Assembly (NCBI RefSeq): GCF_032884065.1
Contig: NW_027062689.1
Coordinates: 1 to 64,000, forward strand
Origin: Artemia franciscana
Lineage: Eukaryota; Arthropoda; Branchiopoda; Anostraca; Artemiidae
DNA length: 64,000 nt
Reading direction: 5' to 3'
Part shown: piece by piece, positions 21,896-34,315 of the stretch
How the letters are laid out: each line of letters opens with the position of its first letter
How positions within the stretch are numbered: position 1 is the stretch's first letter
The notes under the pieces: model-generated
Told to the model about the DNA's origin: nothing
What the model saw: the letters and a program-made list of their open reading frames with translations, nothing else
Database searches by the model: none
Made by a program: the position numbers and the translations under genes

Positions 21896-22559
21896 TTACT
21901 TTTTAGCTGGTTTCTTAGCCACCGACTTTTTAGATGGTACTTTCTTGGTGGGAGCTTTCTTGACTGATGGCCCCTTCTTAGGTGTCGACTTCTTTTCTGC
22001 TACTGCTTTTTTGGCAACAGTGGGTTTCTTGAAAGTCTTTACAGGTTTCTTGCTACCAGCCATTGGCTTGGTAGCCTTTTTGGATGAAGTTGACTTTTTA
22101 ACTGCAGTAGGTTTGGCTGTTTTCTTGACTGAGGTCTTCTTAGCTGTGGGCTTGGTAGGCTTTCCAGCCTTGGGGTTTTCGGCCTTGATAGGCTTTGCAA
22201 GCTTGAAAGAACCAGTTACGCCAGTACCTTTGGGATTTATAACAATTCCATTTGCAAGACAGCGCTTCAAAGCTTGCTTAAGATGTATATTCACAACTTT
22301 GGCATCATTGCCAACCTGAAAATTGGCCATTATGTATTTGAGAATGGCCTGACGGCTAGATCCCCCGCGTTCTTTCAGGTCAGCAATGGATTTGGTGATA
22401 ATTTCGGGTGGTTTGCTGGTGCCTTGGCTTTTTATCCCCTTTAGGTTTTGCAACCTTAGCTGGTTTTGGAGCCTTTGCTTTCTTTTCCTTCTTGGCTGGT
22501 GAAGCCATGCTCTGGGATTCTAAAGATGTTGGTGCCACTTTAGCTTCAACTTCAGATAT
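21896..22559 (-). pseudogene. Histone H1, unit 1 (broken)
   Basis: Linker histone: Pro/Lys-rich N-tail, winged-helix domain (KSIADLKERGGSSRQAILKY...GSFKLAK) and a long Lys/Ala tail with KKAPTKK-type repeats. The position of the start codon in other copies (ATG TCT) reads ATA here, leaving only a TTG two codons upstream. Short deletions around 22405-22440 shift the frame between 'KPKGDKK' and the globular domain. From there to the stop at 21896 the frame is open. It should not make an H1. Confidence 0.85.
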
Positions 22560-24074
22560 TTCCAATTCTTTTCTAACTTCTCTCTATCACTAGTGCGACT
22601 AAATATACAATACATGTTTATTTTCACAGTTTTAGTATTGTACTTTGGAAACTGCCGTACCCGGGTTAACATTATTCTCTGTGCGCGCGCGAGCTAAGGA
22701 ATTTCGGCCGTGCTTGTGTTTGTTTGGAATGGCTTTATTCAAATTTTCGACTAGGAGGTAAGCTTTTGGGGTATGAAACCTATACTAAAGGATAGACAGG
22801 TCATTTTTCTACAAGTAGACATTTTTTTAGCGCTTCATTTGTGCTAATTTGCCAGCAAATGGGCAGAGAACAGTGGAAATCCGTCAAAACTAGTGTTCAA
22901 TCTCAATAAACACCTTTTTGCTAGGAATTTATATCCTCGATGTCCACTTTTTATTTTTTATTAGTGAAATCCAGTACAAGAGCTTTCAGAGAATGTAACA
23001 TAGATGCATGTGCGTTTGCAAAATCGTATTCAAATTAATTCCGAAACTCCAGCTAAAAACACAGAAGATAAAGCAATAAGAAACGACACCTAAATTTGAG
23101 GCTTAAAGTGTCAAACTCGTATTTTAATGAAAATAAATTTCATTTTATTCTAAATTTATATTTAAAAAGACAAGAATAACATTGTAAGGTTTCCGAGATG
23201 CGGAGAGTTGGGAGCGGAAGTGAACCGTTTTTATTTGTTTGAATCACAGCCTATAAAAAAGTTCAATATACATAACACTTAAAACAAAATTATTTGCAAC
23301 CTGAGAAATGTCCCTTTCTACAGTATATTTTCAATTGTGCTTAATATCCAACAATAGAAAGCACAAATTAGCCTAATTGTGAAAAAAAATTGACACAATT
23401 ACAATCATTAGATTTATATGAATAAGTAAGGAAAGAATGTATGCCTTTTAGATTTTGATATCTAAATCTCTAGTGATGTTTGACACATTTACAATCATTA
23501 GATTTATATGAATAAGTAAGTAAAGAATGTCTGCCTTGTAGATTTTAATATCTAAATCTCCTGTGATAGTAGTACAGGGAGGATATGATGTGGAAAAGGA
23601 GGCTTCAAAAAACAAGCATCTCAGAATTTCTTTTTTTTATGTTTTTTAAACAGAATCCCTTTAGAACAACAGTTTTCAACAAAAGAAGAGTCAAAGGAAC
23701 TTGGATGCATTTTTTTTATCTCTTTTTTCAAAACAAAGGCTTTTATTACTCAAAAAGCCAAAGGTACTGAAATTTTGAGGCTTTTGTGTCAAATGTATTC
23801 TAATAAAAACAAATTTTACTTTATTTTAGCATTATATTTAAAAAAAATGAAAATGGCATTGTAATTTTTTTGAGATGTGGGGGGGGGGCGGAGGCAAAGT
23901 TGAAACAAACCGCTTTTATTTATTTCGATCATAGGCTATCTGAAAGTTTATTATACATTCCAGTCAAAAAGGAATTATTTTAAACCGAAGAAATGTCCCC
24001 CTTTCTGCAGTATGTTTTCTAGTCTGCAGTATGTTTTCTAGTAAAAAAACAAAACAAAAAAAAACTCAAAAACT

Positions 24075-24108
24075 CAAGCCCCTTTCCTCCTTTTCCTCTT
24101 CCTGTCAT
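24075..24108 (-). pseudogene. Histone H4 remnant, unit 1
   Basis: Only the first 11 codons remain ([11 protein letters not shown]). They are joined directly to A-rich spacer that in unit 2 lies about 0.7 kb further downstream of H4 (near 32010). The repeated 'ctcaaaaactcaa' at the join suggests deletion between short matches. The upstream H4 TATA region is still present. Confidence 0.9.
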
Positions 24109-24248
24109 ATTTAATACGATACCATAGCAATCAGCTGTAAAGTTTTTGACAAACTAACAAGTTTTCTTTAAAGCTCGTTTAATTTATATTACTGAAGGCT
24201 TTCCCCACAAATTGTTACTCTATCGCGCGGCTGGCGCTCCATATAAAT

Positions 24249-26002
24249 AAAATTAAATAAAAAAAAACATTTTTTTTTTGCTGAAAGTAAGGAGCGACAT
24301 TAAAACTTAAAACGAACAGAAATTACTCCGTATATGAAATGGGTTGTCCCCTCCGCAATCCCTCGCTCTTTACGCTAAAGCTTTTAATTGTTTTAAAAAA
24401 TAGAATTGTGGCAAAGAGTCAAACTTTAGCGTAAAGAGCGAGGGATTGCGGAGGGGACAACCCATTTCATATACGGAGTAATTTCTGTTCGTTTTAAGTT
24501 TTAATGTCGCTCCTTACTTTCAGCTAAAAAAATTGGTTTTTTTATTTAATTTCTGAACGTTTTTGAATTAATGCATGTTTGGTTTTGGCTCTCCTCACAT
24601 AAATTATTAAAATGAAATTTGTATATTAATTCTTTTTTTTGGCTAGATGGCTTTCTCTTAGTTTCGATCAGACGATTTTGAGAAATAAAGGGTGGAGAAG
24701 GAGGTCTAGTTGCCCTCCAATTTTTCGGTTACTTAAGAATGCAACTAGAACTTTTAATTTTTAACGAATGTTTTTATTAGTAAAAAATATACGTAACTTA
24801 AGAATTAACTTACGTAACAAACTTTCATAATCTTATATTTTTATTATGTATACGAGGGGGTTTGTACCCTCGTTAATACCTCGCTCTTTACACTAAATCG
24901 TAAGTTTTGTCCCAATTCTTTAAGAATGACCCCTGAATCAGAAAGGCCGTAGAATAAATAGTTTAAATTACTAAAAATACTTTAGCATAAAGAGTGAGGT
25001 ATTTATCTCCTCCTAAATACCTCGCTCTTTATAGTAAAGTATTTTTAGAACCCCTCATTTGCGTAATAATCTCTGTTCGTTTTAAGTTTCAATGCTACCC
25101 CTTCCTTTCATTTGAAAAAACTTTTCATATTTATTTTTCAATGTCTTCTTATAGTAATGCTAGAAAATCCTGCGCCCTTTTCATTGAATTTTTCTTCCCC
25201 CATTACAGATTCCTCCAAGCAAAGATCCTCCAACATAGCCCCGTCCCCTCAGCCCCACCCCCAAACAAAATAAAATTCCCCTGAAAACGTCTGTACACTT
25301 CCCAATAACCATTACTATATGTAAACACTGGTCAAAGTTTGTAACTTGCAGCCCCCCCCCAGGGATTGTGGGGGAGTAAGTCATCTCCAAAGACATAGTT
25401 ATTATGATTTTCGACTATGCTGAACAAAATGGCTATCTCAAAATTTTGATTCGTTGACTTTGGGAAAAAATTAGCGTGGGAGGGGGCTTAGATGCCCTCC
25501 AATTTTTTTGGTCACTTTGAAAGGGCACTAGAACTTTTCATTTCCGTTAGAATAAGCCCTCTTGCGACATTCTAGGACCACTTGGTTGATACGATGACCC
25601 CTGGGAAAAAGAAAAAAGAAAAAAGAAAAAAAAAAACAAATAAACACGCACCCGTGATTTGTCTTCTGGCAAAAAATACGAAATTCCACATTTTTGTAGA
25701 TAGGAGCTTGAAACTTCTACATTAGGGTTCTCTAATACGCTGAATCTGATGGTGTCATTTTTGTTAAGATTCTACGACTTTTAAGGGGTGTTTCCCCCTA
25801 TTTTCTTAAATAAGGCAAATTTTCTCAGGCTCCTAACTTTTAATGGGTATGACTAAACTTGATTAAACTTATATATTTAAAATCAGCATTAAAATGAAAT
25901 TCTTTTGATATAGCTATTGATATCAAAATTCAATTTTTTAGAGTTTTGGTTACTATTGAGCCGGGTCGCTCCTTACTACAGTTCGTTACTACGAACTGTT
26001 TG
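24249..26002 (-). mobile_element. Foldback element, full length (copy A), in the H4/H3 promoter
   Basis: 1754 bp, opposite orientation to copy B. The right end reads ...acgaactgtttg, the complement of the family's left end. The left end is the 299-nt terminal hairpin. The interior follows copy B base for base with scattered differences and has no coding capacity. Comparison with unit 3, where the site reads 'ccatataaatatagacac', shows the flanks rejoin exactly with no target duplication. Units 2-5 lack it, so it inserted after the units separated. Confidence 0.9.
24252..24550. repeat. 299-nt terminal hairpin of foldback copy A
   Basis: Near-perfect inverted repeat, the same length as in copy B. 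The arm block reads 'gttgtcccctccgcaatccc', with its complement in the other arm, where copy B has 'gctgcttcctcatcaacgcc'. The two copies thus differ in arm sequence while each stays self-complementary. Confidence 0.9.
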
Positions 26003-26021
26003 ATAGACACTACCTATCTGA

Positions 26022-26470
<449 letters not shown>

Positions 26471-26506
26471 GTACCCTAATTTGTATGCAATTGCATCTTA
26501 ACCAAC

Positions 26507-26522
26507 GGCCCTTTTAAGGCCC
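26507..26522 (+). terminator. Histone 3' stem-loop, H3 unit 1 (one mismatch)
   Basis: GGCCCTTTTAAGGCCC: the third stem pair is C-C where type B copies have C-G. Confidence 0.85.
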
Positions 26523-26963
26523 ACTAGATGGTTTAAACAAACACGCAAAATAGCGTTAAACAGCCTAGTTTTCCGTGACAAAAAAGGTATGAGTCAAGGG
26601 CCTGTTAGATCCGAAACATCTAATGAAAAGGAAACACGTCAAAATGCCAATTTAGGCCAGCCTAATAAATCCAAAAATACCCAAAAAATGAATAGCTCCC
26701 AATGGGACCCAACAAGCCTATGAAAATGCTTTTGATGGAATGTCATGAAAAAGACGGAGGCCCCGTTTTCTAATTCTCTTTGACTAATACGTCGATAATA
26801 TATTACTTTGTATACAACAAGCAAATTGAGCGTTGCCTTTGAAACAGGGGACTTTTTTTTTGTATTAGGGTTTAGTATGGGTTCTTGTTTAACTGAAATT
26901 TCGCAAATCAAAGCCAGGAACAGTAAAAGCAATTTGAGAGCAGAGCATTTAGAATAAGGTGGT

Positions 26964-26979
26964 AGCCCTTAAAAGGGCT
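26964..26979 (-). terminator. Histone 3' stem-loop, H2B unit 1
   Basis: Minus strand AGCCCTTTTAAGGGCT, perfect 6-bp stem. Confidence 0.9.
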
Positions 26980-27029
26980 GTTTGGGAGGGCCCGGCTGAT
27001 TGGGCGCTAATAGACAGGAAAAACCCCTC

Positions 27030-27401
27030 TTATTTGGAGCTTGTGTATTTTGTTACAGCTTTAGTGCCTTCACTAACAGCATGCTTGGCAAGTTCTCCGG
27101 GTTGGAGCAGCCTCACAGCAGTTTGAACCTCTCTGCTAGTGATGGTGGACCTCTTGTTGTAGTGAGCTAGACGAGAGGCTTCCGCAGCAATCCTTTCAAA
27201 GATATCGTTGACAAAGCTATTCATGATGCTCATTGCCTTGCTAGAAACACCAGTGTCGGGATGCACTTGCTTGAGAACTTTGTAAATGAAAACGGCGTAG
27301 CTTTCCTTCCTCTTTCGTTTTCTTTTCTTATTAGTTTTACTAATGTTTTTCTGCGCCTCACCAGCTTTCTTTGCTGCTTTTCCTGAAGTTTTTGGAGCCA
27401 T
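27030..27401 (-). CDS. Histone H2B, unit 1
   Basis: 123 residues, full length and open. A Lys-rich N-tail ([20 protein letters not shown]) is followed by the histone fold ([20 protein letters not shown] ... [20 protein letters not shown]) and ends KYTSSK. H2B pairs with H2A in the nucleosome. 'LLQPGEL' in place of the usual LLLPGEL is shared with unit 4; 'YAVFIY' replaces YAIYIY. Divergent with H2A, with its TATA-like tatata on the minus strand near 27465-27475. Confidence 0.9.
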   Translation of the reverse strand: MAPKTSGKAAKKAGEAQKNISKTNKKRKRKRKESYAVFIYKVLKQVHPDTGVSSKAMSIMNSFVNDIFERIAAEASRLAHYNKRSTITSREVQTAVRLLQPGELAKHAVSEGTKAVTKYTSSK

Positions 27402-27617
27402 TGTTAATATATTCTTTAACAGAATCCAATAATCAAATGAATAGCGTTTCCAAAACTCGACCCGTATATATACCGACTACAGTTCGCGCGCAATTCTTTT
27501 CTCAGAGGAACTCAGTTCGCTGGCTGGAGTATAAATTGTTTGCGCATTCAAAAACAGACATCATTTTCAATTTGTTCGTGATTAAAGAATCTAAAGGAAT
27601 TTCGTAACCTAGAAACC
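27402..27617. promoter_or_regulatory. H2B/H2A divergent promoter, unit 1
   Basis: 216 bases between the start codons. H2A TATA box (tataaat) at 27530-27536, 88 bases before the ATG. H2B has a tatata stretch on the other side. The layout is conserved across units. Confidence 0.8.
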
Positions 27618-27994
27618 ATGTCAGGAAGAGGAGTGGAAAAGTGAAAGGAAAGGTAAAGCCCCATTCTGACAAGGCAGGTCTCCATTTCCCAGCAGGTAGG
27701 ATCCATGGTCTTCTGAGAAAGGGCAATTATGCGAAGCGAGTTGGTGCAGGCGTACCCATTTACCGTGCAGCGGTGATGGAGTATTTGGCTGCCGAGGTCC
27801 TTGAGCTTGCTGGTAATGCTGCACGAGATAACAAAAAAACTCGTATCATTCCTCGTCACCTTCAGCTTGCCATTAGAAACGATGAAGAACTCAACAAGCT
27901 TCTGTCGGGGGTCACCATTGCCCAAGGAGGCGTTTTGCCCAATATTCAAGCAGTCCTTCTACCAAAGAAGACTGAAATACCGGCAAAGGCTTAA
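27618..27994 (+). pseudogene. Histone H2A, unit 1 (frameshifted)
   Basis: 377 bases where intact copies have 381: four bases are missing five codons in (agaggagtgg versus agaggaaagggtgg), giving a stop within a few codons. The remaining frame from 27641 covers the whole histone fold to the stop but carries many changes (for example [19 protein letters not shown] for [19 protein letters not shown]). Clearly decayed, with substitutions beyond the indel. Confidence 0.9.
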
Positions 27995-28040
27995 ATTAAT
28001 CTAATTTTTAGCTCCAGGCCCAACCCCCAAATTAACCAAC

Positions 28041-28056
28041 AGCCCTTTTAAGGGCT
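28041..28056 (+). terminator. Histone 3' stem-loop, H2A unit 1
   Basis: AGCCCTTTTAAGGGCT, perfect stem, preceded by AACC as usual. Confidence 0.9.
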
Positions 28057-28663
28057 ACAAATTAATTGAAATGCTCTATAGCTTGTGACCATCTGGAAAG
28101 GACAAAGCTATGAAATTTAGGATACTGAACATGAAAAGGAAAGCTTTCGCCTTTGCCTACCTAGTAACAACGCGTAAGAATTGACTGGAGGCGGGGGAAA
28201 CATTTTCCTTGAAAATCGTTAAATTATACCCCAACAAAACATGAATAAATATTTCAAGCTTGCCCTTTTGTTACAAGCAATAAAGTCTGCTTTTACATTG
28301 ATCTCGTTACAAAGCATAGGACTTGAGAGGAAGCTCATTTTCACCTAAGAAACCAATAGATTATACGCAAAAATTGAGGAACTGATTTTAAAAATAAACC
28401 AAGAGCCTCTAATTCGACTAATCTAAACTAGCCTAGGAAGCCATAGGATAGTCATCAAAGGTAGAAACATTTGTGGGGGACTTGTCGTTTTTGTTTCAGA
28501 AGGAAAAAAGTTTAAAAAAAAAACAAAAAAAACAATGGATAAACATATTTTGGTTCTTTCTAAATATTTGTCTACTAAAAACCTTGCTGTAGGACTCTAA
28601 AATTAGGCATTTTGTTTCTTTTCAGTTTGTGGATCAACATTCATTTTTTTACAAAATCTTTCA

Positions 28664-28783
28664 GCCAACGGCCATACCACGTTGAAAGTACCCAGTCTCG
28701 TCAGATCCTGTAAGTCACACAGCGTCGGGCCCGGTCAGTACTTGGATGACTGACCGCCTGGGAACACCGGGTGCTGTTGGCAT
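28664..28783 (+). rRNA. 5S rRNA, unit 1
   Basis: 120 nt from GCCAACGGCCATACCACG to GGTGCTGTTGGCAT, followed by a T-run that serves as the RNA polymerase III terminator. Compared with the other copies it has private changes at 28711 (G to T), 28722 (A to G) and 28749 (G to A). Helix I (GCCAAC/GTTGGC) is intact. Lies between H2A and the next H1. Confidence 0.95.
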
Positions 28784-29027
28784 CTTTTTTTTCTTTCTAT
28801 GTTTTTACTATGATTTCTTTTTATTCAAAGTAAAATAATATTCTTTAACAAACTCGTTTCCTTATTCTAACAACACCAAGGTGATTATATTTTATATAAG
28901 AGAAAAAAAGAGAGACTGAATTGGACATTTCCCTGATTCCATCTATCGGTAATAAATAAATGCGAGTCAACTGTTTTGGCTTAGATGATAAGCAAATAAA
29001 TGAAGGCGAAAATTGAACAGCCACAAG

Positions 29028-29321
29028 AGTTGACTCACATTTATTTAAGCCAATAAATAAAGTCGAAAATTGTAACCAAAGTGACATTATAAGCCCCCAA
29101 GAAATTCTAGTTGACCATTCCAGCAACTAAATCAAGTTGAAAGCCACCAAGAAACAGACAGTTTTAAATGGTTAATTCTCCTCTGCCGGAATGGGTTCTT
29201 CTGCCCTTGGGGCATCTCCTTGATCGGTCAAATATATTGGGGGCTTATAATGTCACTCTTTGATCCCAATTTTTGACTTTATTTATTGGCTCATTAGCTA
29301 AGCCAAAACAACAGTTGACTC
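29028..29321. repeat. Foldback (MITE-like) inverted repeat downstream of the 5S gene
   Basis: Arms 29028-29100 and 29237-29321 are imperfect complements: 'gttgactcac', 'ccaataaataaagtc' and 'tgacattataagcccccaa' recur as reverse complements in the same order. A second left-arm start (gagtcaactgttttggctta) lies at about 28964. The same structure follows every 5S gene in the array, so it predates the unit duplications. Confidence 0.75.
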
Positions 29322-29429
29322 ACTCACACTCATTCCTGATTTCCAAAAAGTTGGCGTGTAATTTAGTATATTCCATTGGGGGCACTTTACCAGTAATTTC
29401 TGGTAAAAGCTCACTGAACAGTGTATTTA

Positions 29430-29890
29430 TGTCCAAACCGTCTTCATATATTTTGGGCTCAACTCCATTGTACAGTTCAACTACTTTTGTTTTTCAGTAG
29501 CATCTACACCCAAAATTTGCTCGTTCCTTCAATAGCACCGCGTAAACAGCTGACTTAAATCAAAGACTTTACTTTAAAGTTAGTCTTTGATTTGTCCATG
29601 TCCAAATCCTCTTTGCATGTTTTTGGGCCCAACTCCTTTCTACAGTTCAAGTTGCCTTGGTCTTTCAATAGCAAAAGTCTACTTGTTCCTTCAATAGCAC
29701 CGCCTAAGCAACTGTCTTAAAGACTAGCTTTAAGGTTAGTCTTTGATTGGTCTATGTCCAAAGTCCCTTCAAATGTTTTCGGCCTCAGCTCCATTGTACA
29801 GTTCAACTGTCTTTTGTTTTTCAGTAGCATCAATGACACCAATGTACTTGCTCCTTCAAGAGCGCCGCACAAACGACTGACTTTAATCAA
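29430..29890 (+). repeat. Subrepeats of about 165 bp in the 5S-H1 spacer (unit 1)
   Basis: Three diverged copies, each with 'gtccatgtccaaa' or a variant, a 'tacagttcaa' segment, a '(t)ttcaatagcatc...' segment and 'ccttcaatagcgccgc'. They start near 29430, 29590 and 29755. The same set recurs before each H1 (for example 36340-36790, 43370-43800, 44905-45365, 53500-53960). No function can be assigned. Spacer subrepeats can act as enhancers in other tandem arrays. Confidence 0.7.
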
Positions 29891-30089
29891 AGACTTCAGC
29901 CGTAAAATCTAGTCTAAGATGGTGTTTTTTAGACAGCAATAGCACTAAAATGCAAAAGTAACTATTATACAACGTGTTTTGAGCTCAAACAACAGCTAAA
30001 TTATACTTGAAAGGGAAAAGTAGACAGTCAAAATGTCAAATTAATAGCATTATAACTTTCTGAACAGAGTTTCGAGCATTTGCTTTGAT

Positions 30090-30105
30090 AGCCCTGAAAA
30101 GGGCT
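30090..30105 (-). terminator. Histone 3' stem-loop, H1 unit 2
   Basis: Same perfect stem as in unit 1. Confidence 0.9.
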
Positions 30106-30138
30106 GTTTGATACTGTAGGATAGACCTATTGCACACA

Positions 30139-30790
30139 TTACTTTTAGCTGGTTTCTTAGCCACCGACTTTTTAGATGCCACTTTCTTGACTGATGGGGG
30201 CCATGTCGACTTCTTTGCTGCTACTGCTTTTTTGGAAACAGTAGGTTTCTTGAAAGTCTTTACAGGTTTCTTGCTACCAGCCATTGGCTTGGTAGCCTTT
30301 TTGGATGAAGTTGACTTTTTAACTGCAGTAGGTTTGGCTGTTTTCTTGACTGAGGTCTTCTTAGCTGTGGGCTTTTAGGCTTTCCAGTCTTGGGGTTCTT
30401 GGCCTTGATAGGCTTTGCAAGCTTGAAAGAACCAGTTACGCCAGTACCTTTGGGATTTATAACAATTCCATTTGCAAGGCAGCGCTTCAAAGCTTGCTTA
30501 AGATGCATATTCACAACTTTCGCATCATTGCCAACCTGAAAATTGGCCATTATGTATTTGAGAATGGCCTGACGGCTAGATCCCCCGCGTTCTTTCAGGT
30601 CAGCAATGGATTTGATGATCATTTCGGTGTATTTTGGGTGGTTTGCAGGTGCCTTGGCTTTTTTATCCCCTTTAGGTTTTGCAGCCTTAGCTGGTTTTGG
30701 AGCCTTTGCTTTCTTTTCCTTCTTGGCTGGTGAAGCCATGCTCTGGGATTCTACAGATGTTGGTGCCACTTGAGCTTCAACTTCAGACAT
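30139..30790 (-). pseudogene. Histone H1, unit 2 (frameshifted tail)
   Basis: Starts at ATG (30788-30790, MSEVEAQVAP). The N-tail and winged-helix domain are intact (KSIADLKERGGSSRQAILKY...TGVTGSFKLAK). About 30374 an indel in 'gggcttttaggc' (others: gggcttggtaggc) shifts the frame into 'KSPQLRRPQSRKQ'. A second lesion near 30198 replaces the TPKKGPSVKK region. The T5 run at the stop is T4, so the normal frame reads past it into 'AKSNVCNRS'. The Lys-rich tail that compacts linker DNA is therefore lost or altered. Confidence 0.85.
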
Positions 30791-32400
30791 TTCCAATGCT
30801 TTTCTAACTTCTCTCTATCACTAGCGCGACTAAATATATAATACATGTTTATTTTCACAGTTTTACAATTGTACTTTGGAAACCGCCGTATCCGGGTTAA
30901 CATTATTCTCTGTGCGCGAGCTAAGAAATTTCGGCCGTGCTTGTGTTTGTTTGGAATGGCTTTATTCAAATTTTCGACTAGGAGGTAAGCTTTTGGGGTA
31001 TGAAACCTATACTAAAGGATAGACAGGTCATTTTTCTACAAGTAGACACATTTAAATTTAAAGACATATTTATAGACAAGTAGACATATTTATATTTAAA
31101 AAGACAAGAATAACATTGTAAGGTTTCCGAGATGCGGAGGGTTGGGAGCGGAAGTGAACCGTTTTTATTTGTTTTAATCACAGCCTATAAAAAAGTTCAA
31201 TATACATAACACTTAAAACAAAATTATTTGCAACCTGAGAAATGTCCCTTTCTACAGTATATTTTCAATTTTGCTTAATATCCAACAATAGAAAGCACAA
31301 ATTAGCCTAATTGTGAAAAAAAATGACACAATTACAATCATTAGATTTATATGAATAAGTAAGGAAAGAATGTATGCCTTTTAGATTTTGATATCTAAAT
31401 CTCTAGTGATGTTTGACACATTTACAATCATTAGATTTATATGAATAAGTAAGTAAAGAATGTCTGCCTTGTAGATTTTGATATCTAAATCTCCTGTGAT
31501 AGTAGTACAGGGAGGATATGATGTGAAAAAGGAGGCTTCAAAAAACAAGCATCTCAGAATTTCTTTTTTTTATGTTTTTTAAACAGAATCCCTTTAGAAA
31601 AACAGTTTTCAACAAAAGAAGAGTCAAAGGAACTTGGATGCATTTTTTTTTATCTCTTTTTTCGAAACAAAGGCTTTTATTACTCAAAAAGCCAAAGGTA
31701 CTGAAATTTTGAGGCTTTTGTGTCAAATGTATTCTAATAAAAACAAATTTTACTTTATTTTAGCATTATATTTAAAAAAAATGAAAATGGCATTATAATT
31801 TTTTTGAGATGTGGGGGGGGGGGCAAAGTTGAAACAAACCGCTTTTATTTATTTCGATCATAGGCTATCTGAAAGTTTATTATACATTCCAGTCAAAAAG
31901 GAATTATTCTAAACAGAAGAAATGTCCCCTTTTCTGCAGTATGTTTTCGAGTTATGCTTAAAAACAAACACAGAAATCATAAATTAAATTTAAAAATAAA
32001 CAAAAAAAACTCAAAAAGTTGACTGACAAATGGCAAAAAAAATTTGCAAAAGTTAAAAACGCAAAACAAACTGTTGTTATATGATCACAAATAAAATATT
32101 ATCACAAATAACTGCTATGTAATCCACAAATAAAATCATTTTTATAGGCTTATGGCGTCTTTTATTTCAAAAGACCAAAAGCAGTGTTGGAACAAACTAA
32201 TATGTTCAATGCTTAGCATTGAAATGCAATATATTTCAACGGTGAATACCAGCTAAAAGTCCGTTTGCTGTTGTTTTTCGACCTCTAAATTAAACAGCAG
32301 GGTTGTGTTCTATCCCCCTTTATATATTTACCGACATTTTAAATGCACGATATAAAAAAGGCTCATAGAACCGGGGCTAGAAAGTGTTTAAAGATTTGTT

Positions 32401-32416
32401 GGCCTTTAAAAAGGCA
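32401..32416 (-). terminator. Histone 3' stem-loop, H4 unit 2 (weakened)
   Basis: Minus strand TGCCTTTTTAAAGGCC: the outer stem pair is T-C rather than G-C. Confidence 0.8.
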
Positions 32417-32454
32417 TTGTTTAGGGGGACAGTTCAAAAGGCATTTGGAAATCA

Positions 32455-33375
<921 letters not shown>

Positions 33376-33411
33376 GTACCCTAATTTGTATGCAATTGCA
33401 TCTTAACCAAC

Positions 33412-33427
33412 GGCCCTTTTAAGGCCC
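33412..33427 (+). terminator. Histone 3' stem-loop, H3 unit 2 (one mismatch)
   Basis: GGCCCTTTTAAGGCCC, same C-C mismatch as in units 1 and 3. Confidence 0.85.
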
Positions 33428-33877
33428 ACTAGATGGTTTAAACAAACACGCAAAATAGCGTTAAACAGCCTAGTGTTCCGTGACAAAAAAGGTATGAGTC
33501 AAGGGCCTGTTGATCCAAAACATCTAATGAAAAGGAAACACGTCAAAATGCCAATTTAGGCCAGCTTAATAAATCCAAAAATACCCAAAAAATGAATAGC
33601 TCCCAATGGGACCCAACAAGCCTATGAAAATGCTTTTGATGGAATGTCATGAAAAAGACGGAGACCCCGTTTTCTAATTCTCTTTGACTATTACGTTGAT
33701 AATATATTACTTTGTATACAACAAGCAAATTGAGCGTTGCCTTTGAAACAGGGGACTTTTGTTGGTTTTTTTTTCGTATTAGGGTTTAGTATGGGTTCTT
33801 GTTTACCTGAAATTTCACAAATCAAAGCCAGGAACAGTAAAAGTAATTTGAGAACAGAGCATTTAGAATAAGGTGGT

Positions 33878-33893
33878 AGCCCTTAAAAGGGCT
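33878..33893 (-). terminator. Histone 3' stem-loop, H2B unit 2
   Basis: Perfect stem on the minus strand. Confidence 0.9.
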
Positions 33894-33943
33894 GTTTGGG
33901 AGGAACCGGATGATTGGGCGCTAATAGACAGGGAAAACCCCTC

Positions 33944-34315
33944 TTATTTGGAGCTTGTGTATTTTGTTACAGCTTTAGTGCCTTCACTAACAGCATGCTT
34001 GGCAAGTTCTCCGGGTAGGAGCAGCCTCACAGCAGTTTGAACCTCTCTGCTGGTGATGGTGAACCTCTTGTTGTAGTGAGCTAGACGAGAGGCTTCCGCA
34101 GCAATCCTTTCAAAGATATCGTTGACAAAGCTATTCATGATGCTCATTGCCTTGCTAGAAACACCAGTGTCGGGATGCACTTGCTTGAGAACTTTGTAAA
34201 TGTAAATGGCGTAGCTTTCCTTCCTCTTTCGTTTCCTTGTCTTATCAGTTTTACTAATGTTTTTCTGCGCCTTACCAGCTTTCTTTGCTGCTTTTCCTGA
34301 AGTTTTTGGAGCCAT
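33944..34315 (-). CDS. Histone H2B, unit 2
   Basis: 123 residues, open. [20 protein letters not shown] start, core with [17 protein letters not shown] and [16 protein letters not shown]. One clear change from the other copies is RSTIT to RFTIT in the '[13 protein letters not shown]' loop. Probably the least altered H2B of the four together with unit 3's. Divergent with the intact H2A of this unit. Confidence 0.92.
   Translation of the reverse strand: MAPKTSGKAAKKAGKAQKNISKTDKTRKRKRKESYAIYIYKVLKQVHPDTGVSSKAMSIMNSFVNDIFERIAAEASRLAHYNKRFTITSREVQTAVRLLLPGELAKHAVSEGTKAVTKYTSSK

Noticed and set aside
21945-22319. Plus-strand hydrophobic open frames opposite each H1 gene (also 30130, 37098, 44058, 46302, 54892)
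   Set aside because: They are antisense shadows of the Lys/Ala-rich H1 tail and follow its codon pattern; there is no independent evidence for genes.
28845-29126. Minus-strand frame after each 5S gene (also 35744-36049 and 42839-43057)
   Set aside because: It lies in the inverted-repeat spacer, its frame is not conserved in length between units, and it has no recognisable domain.
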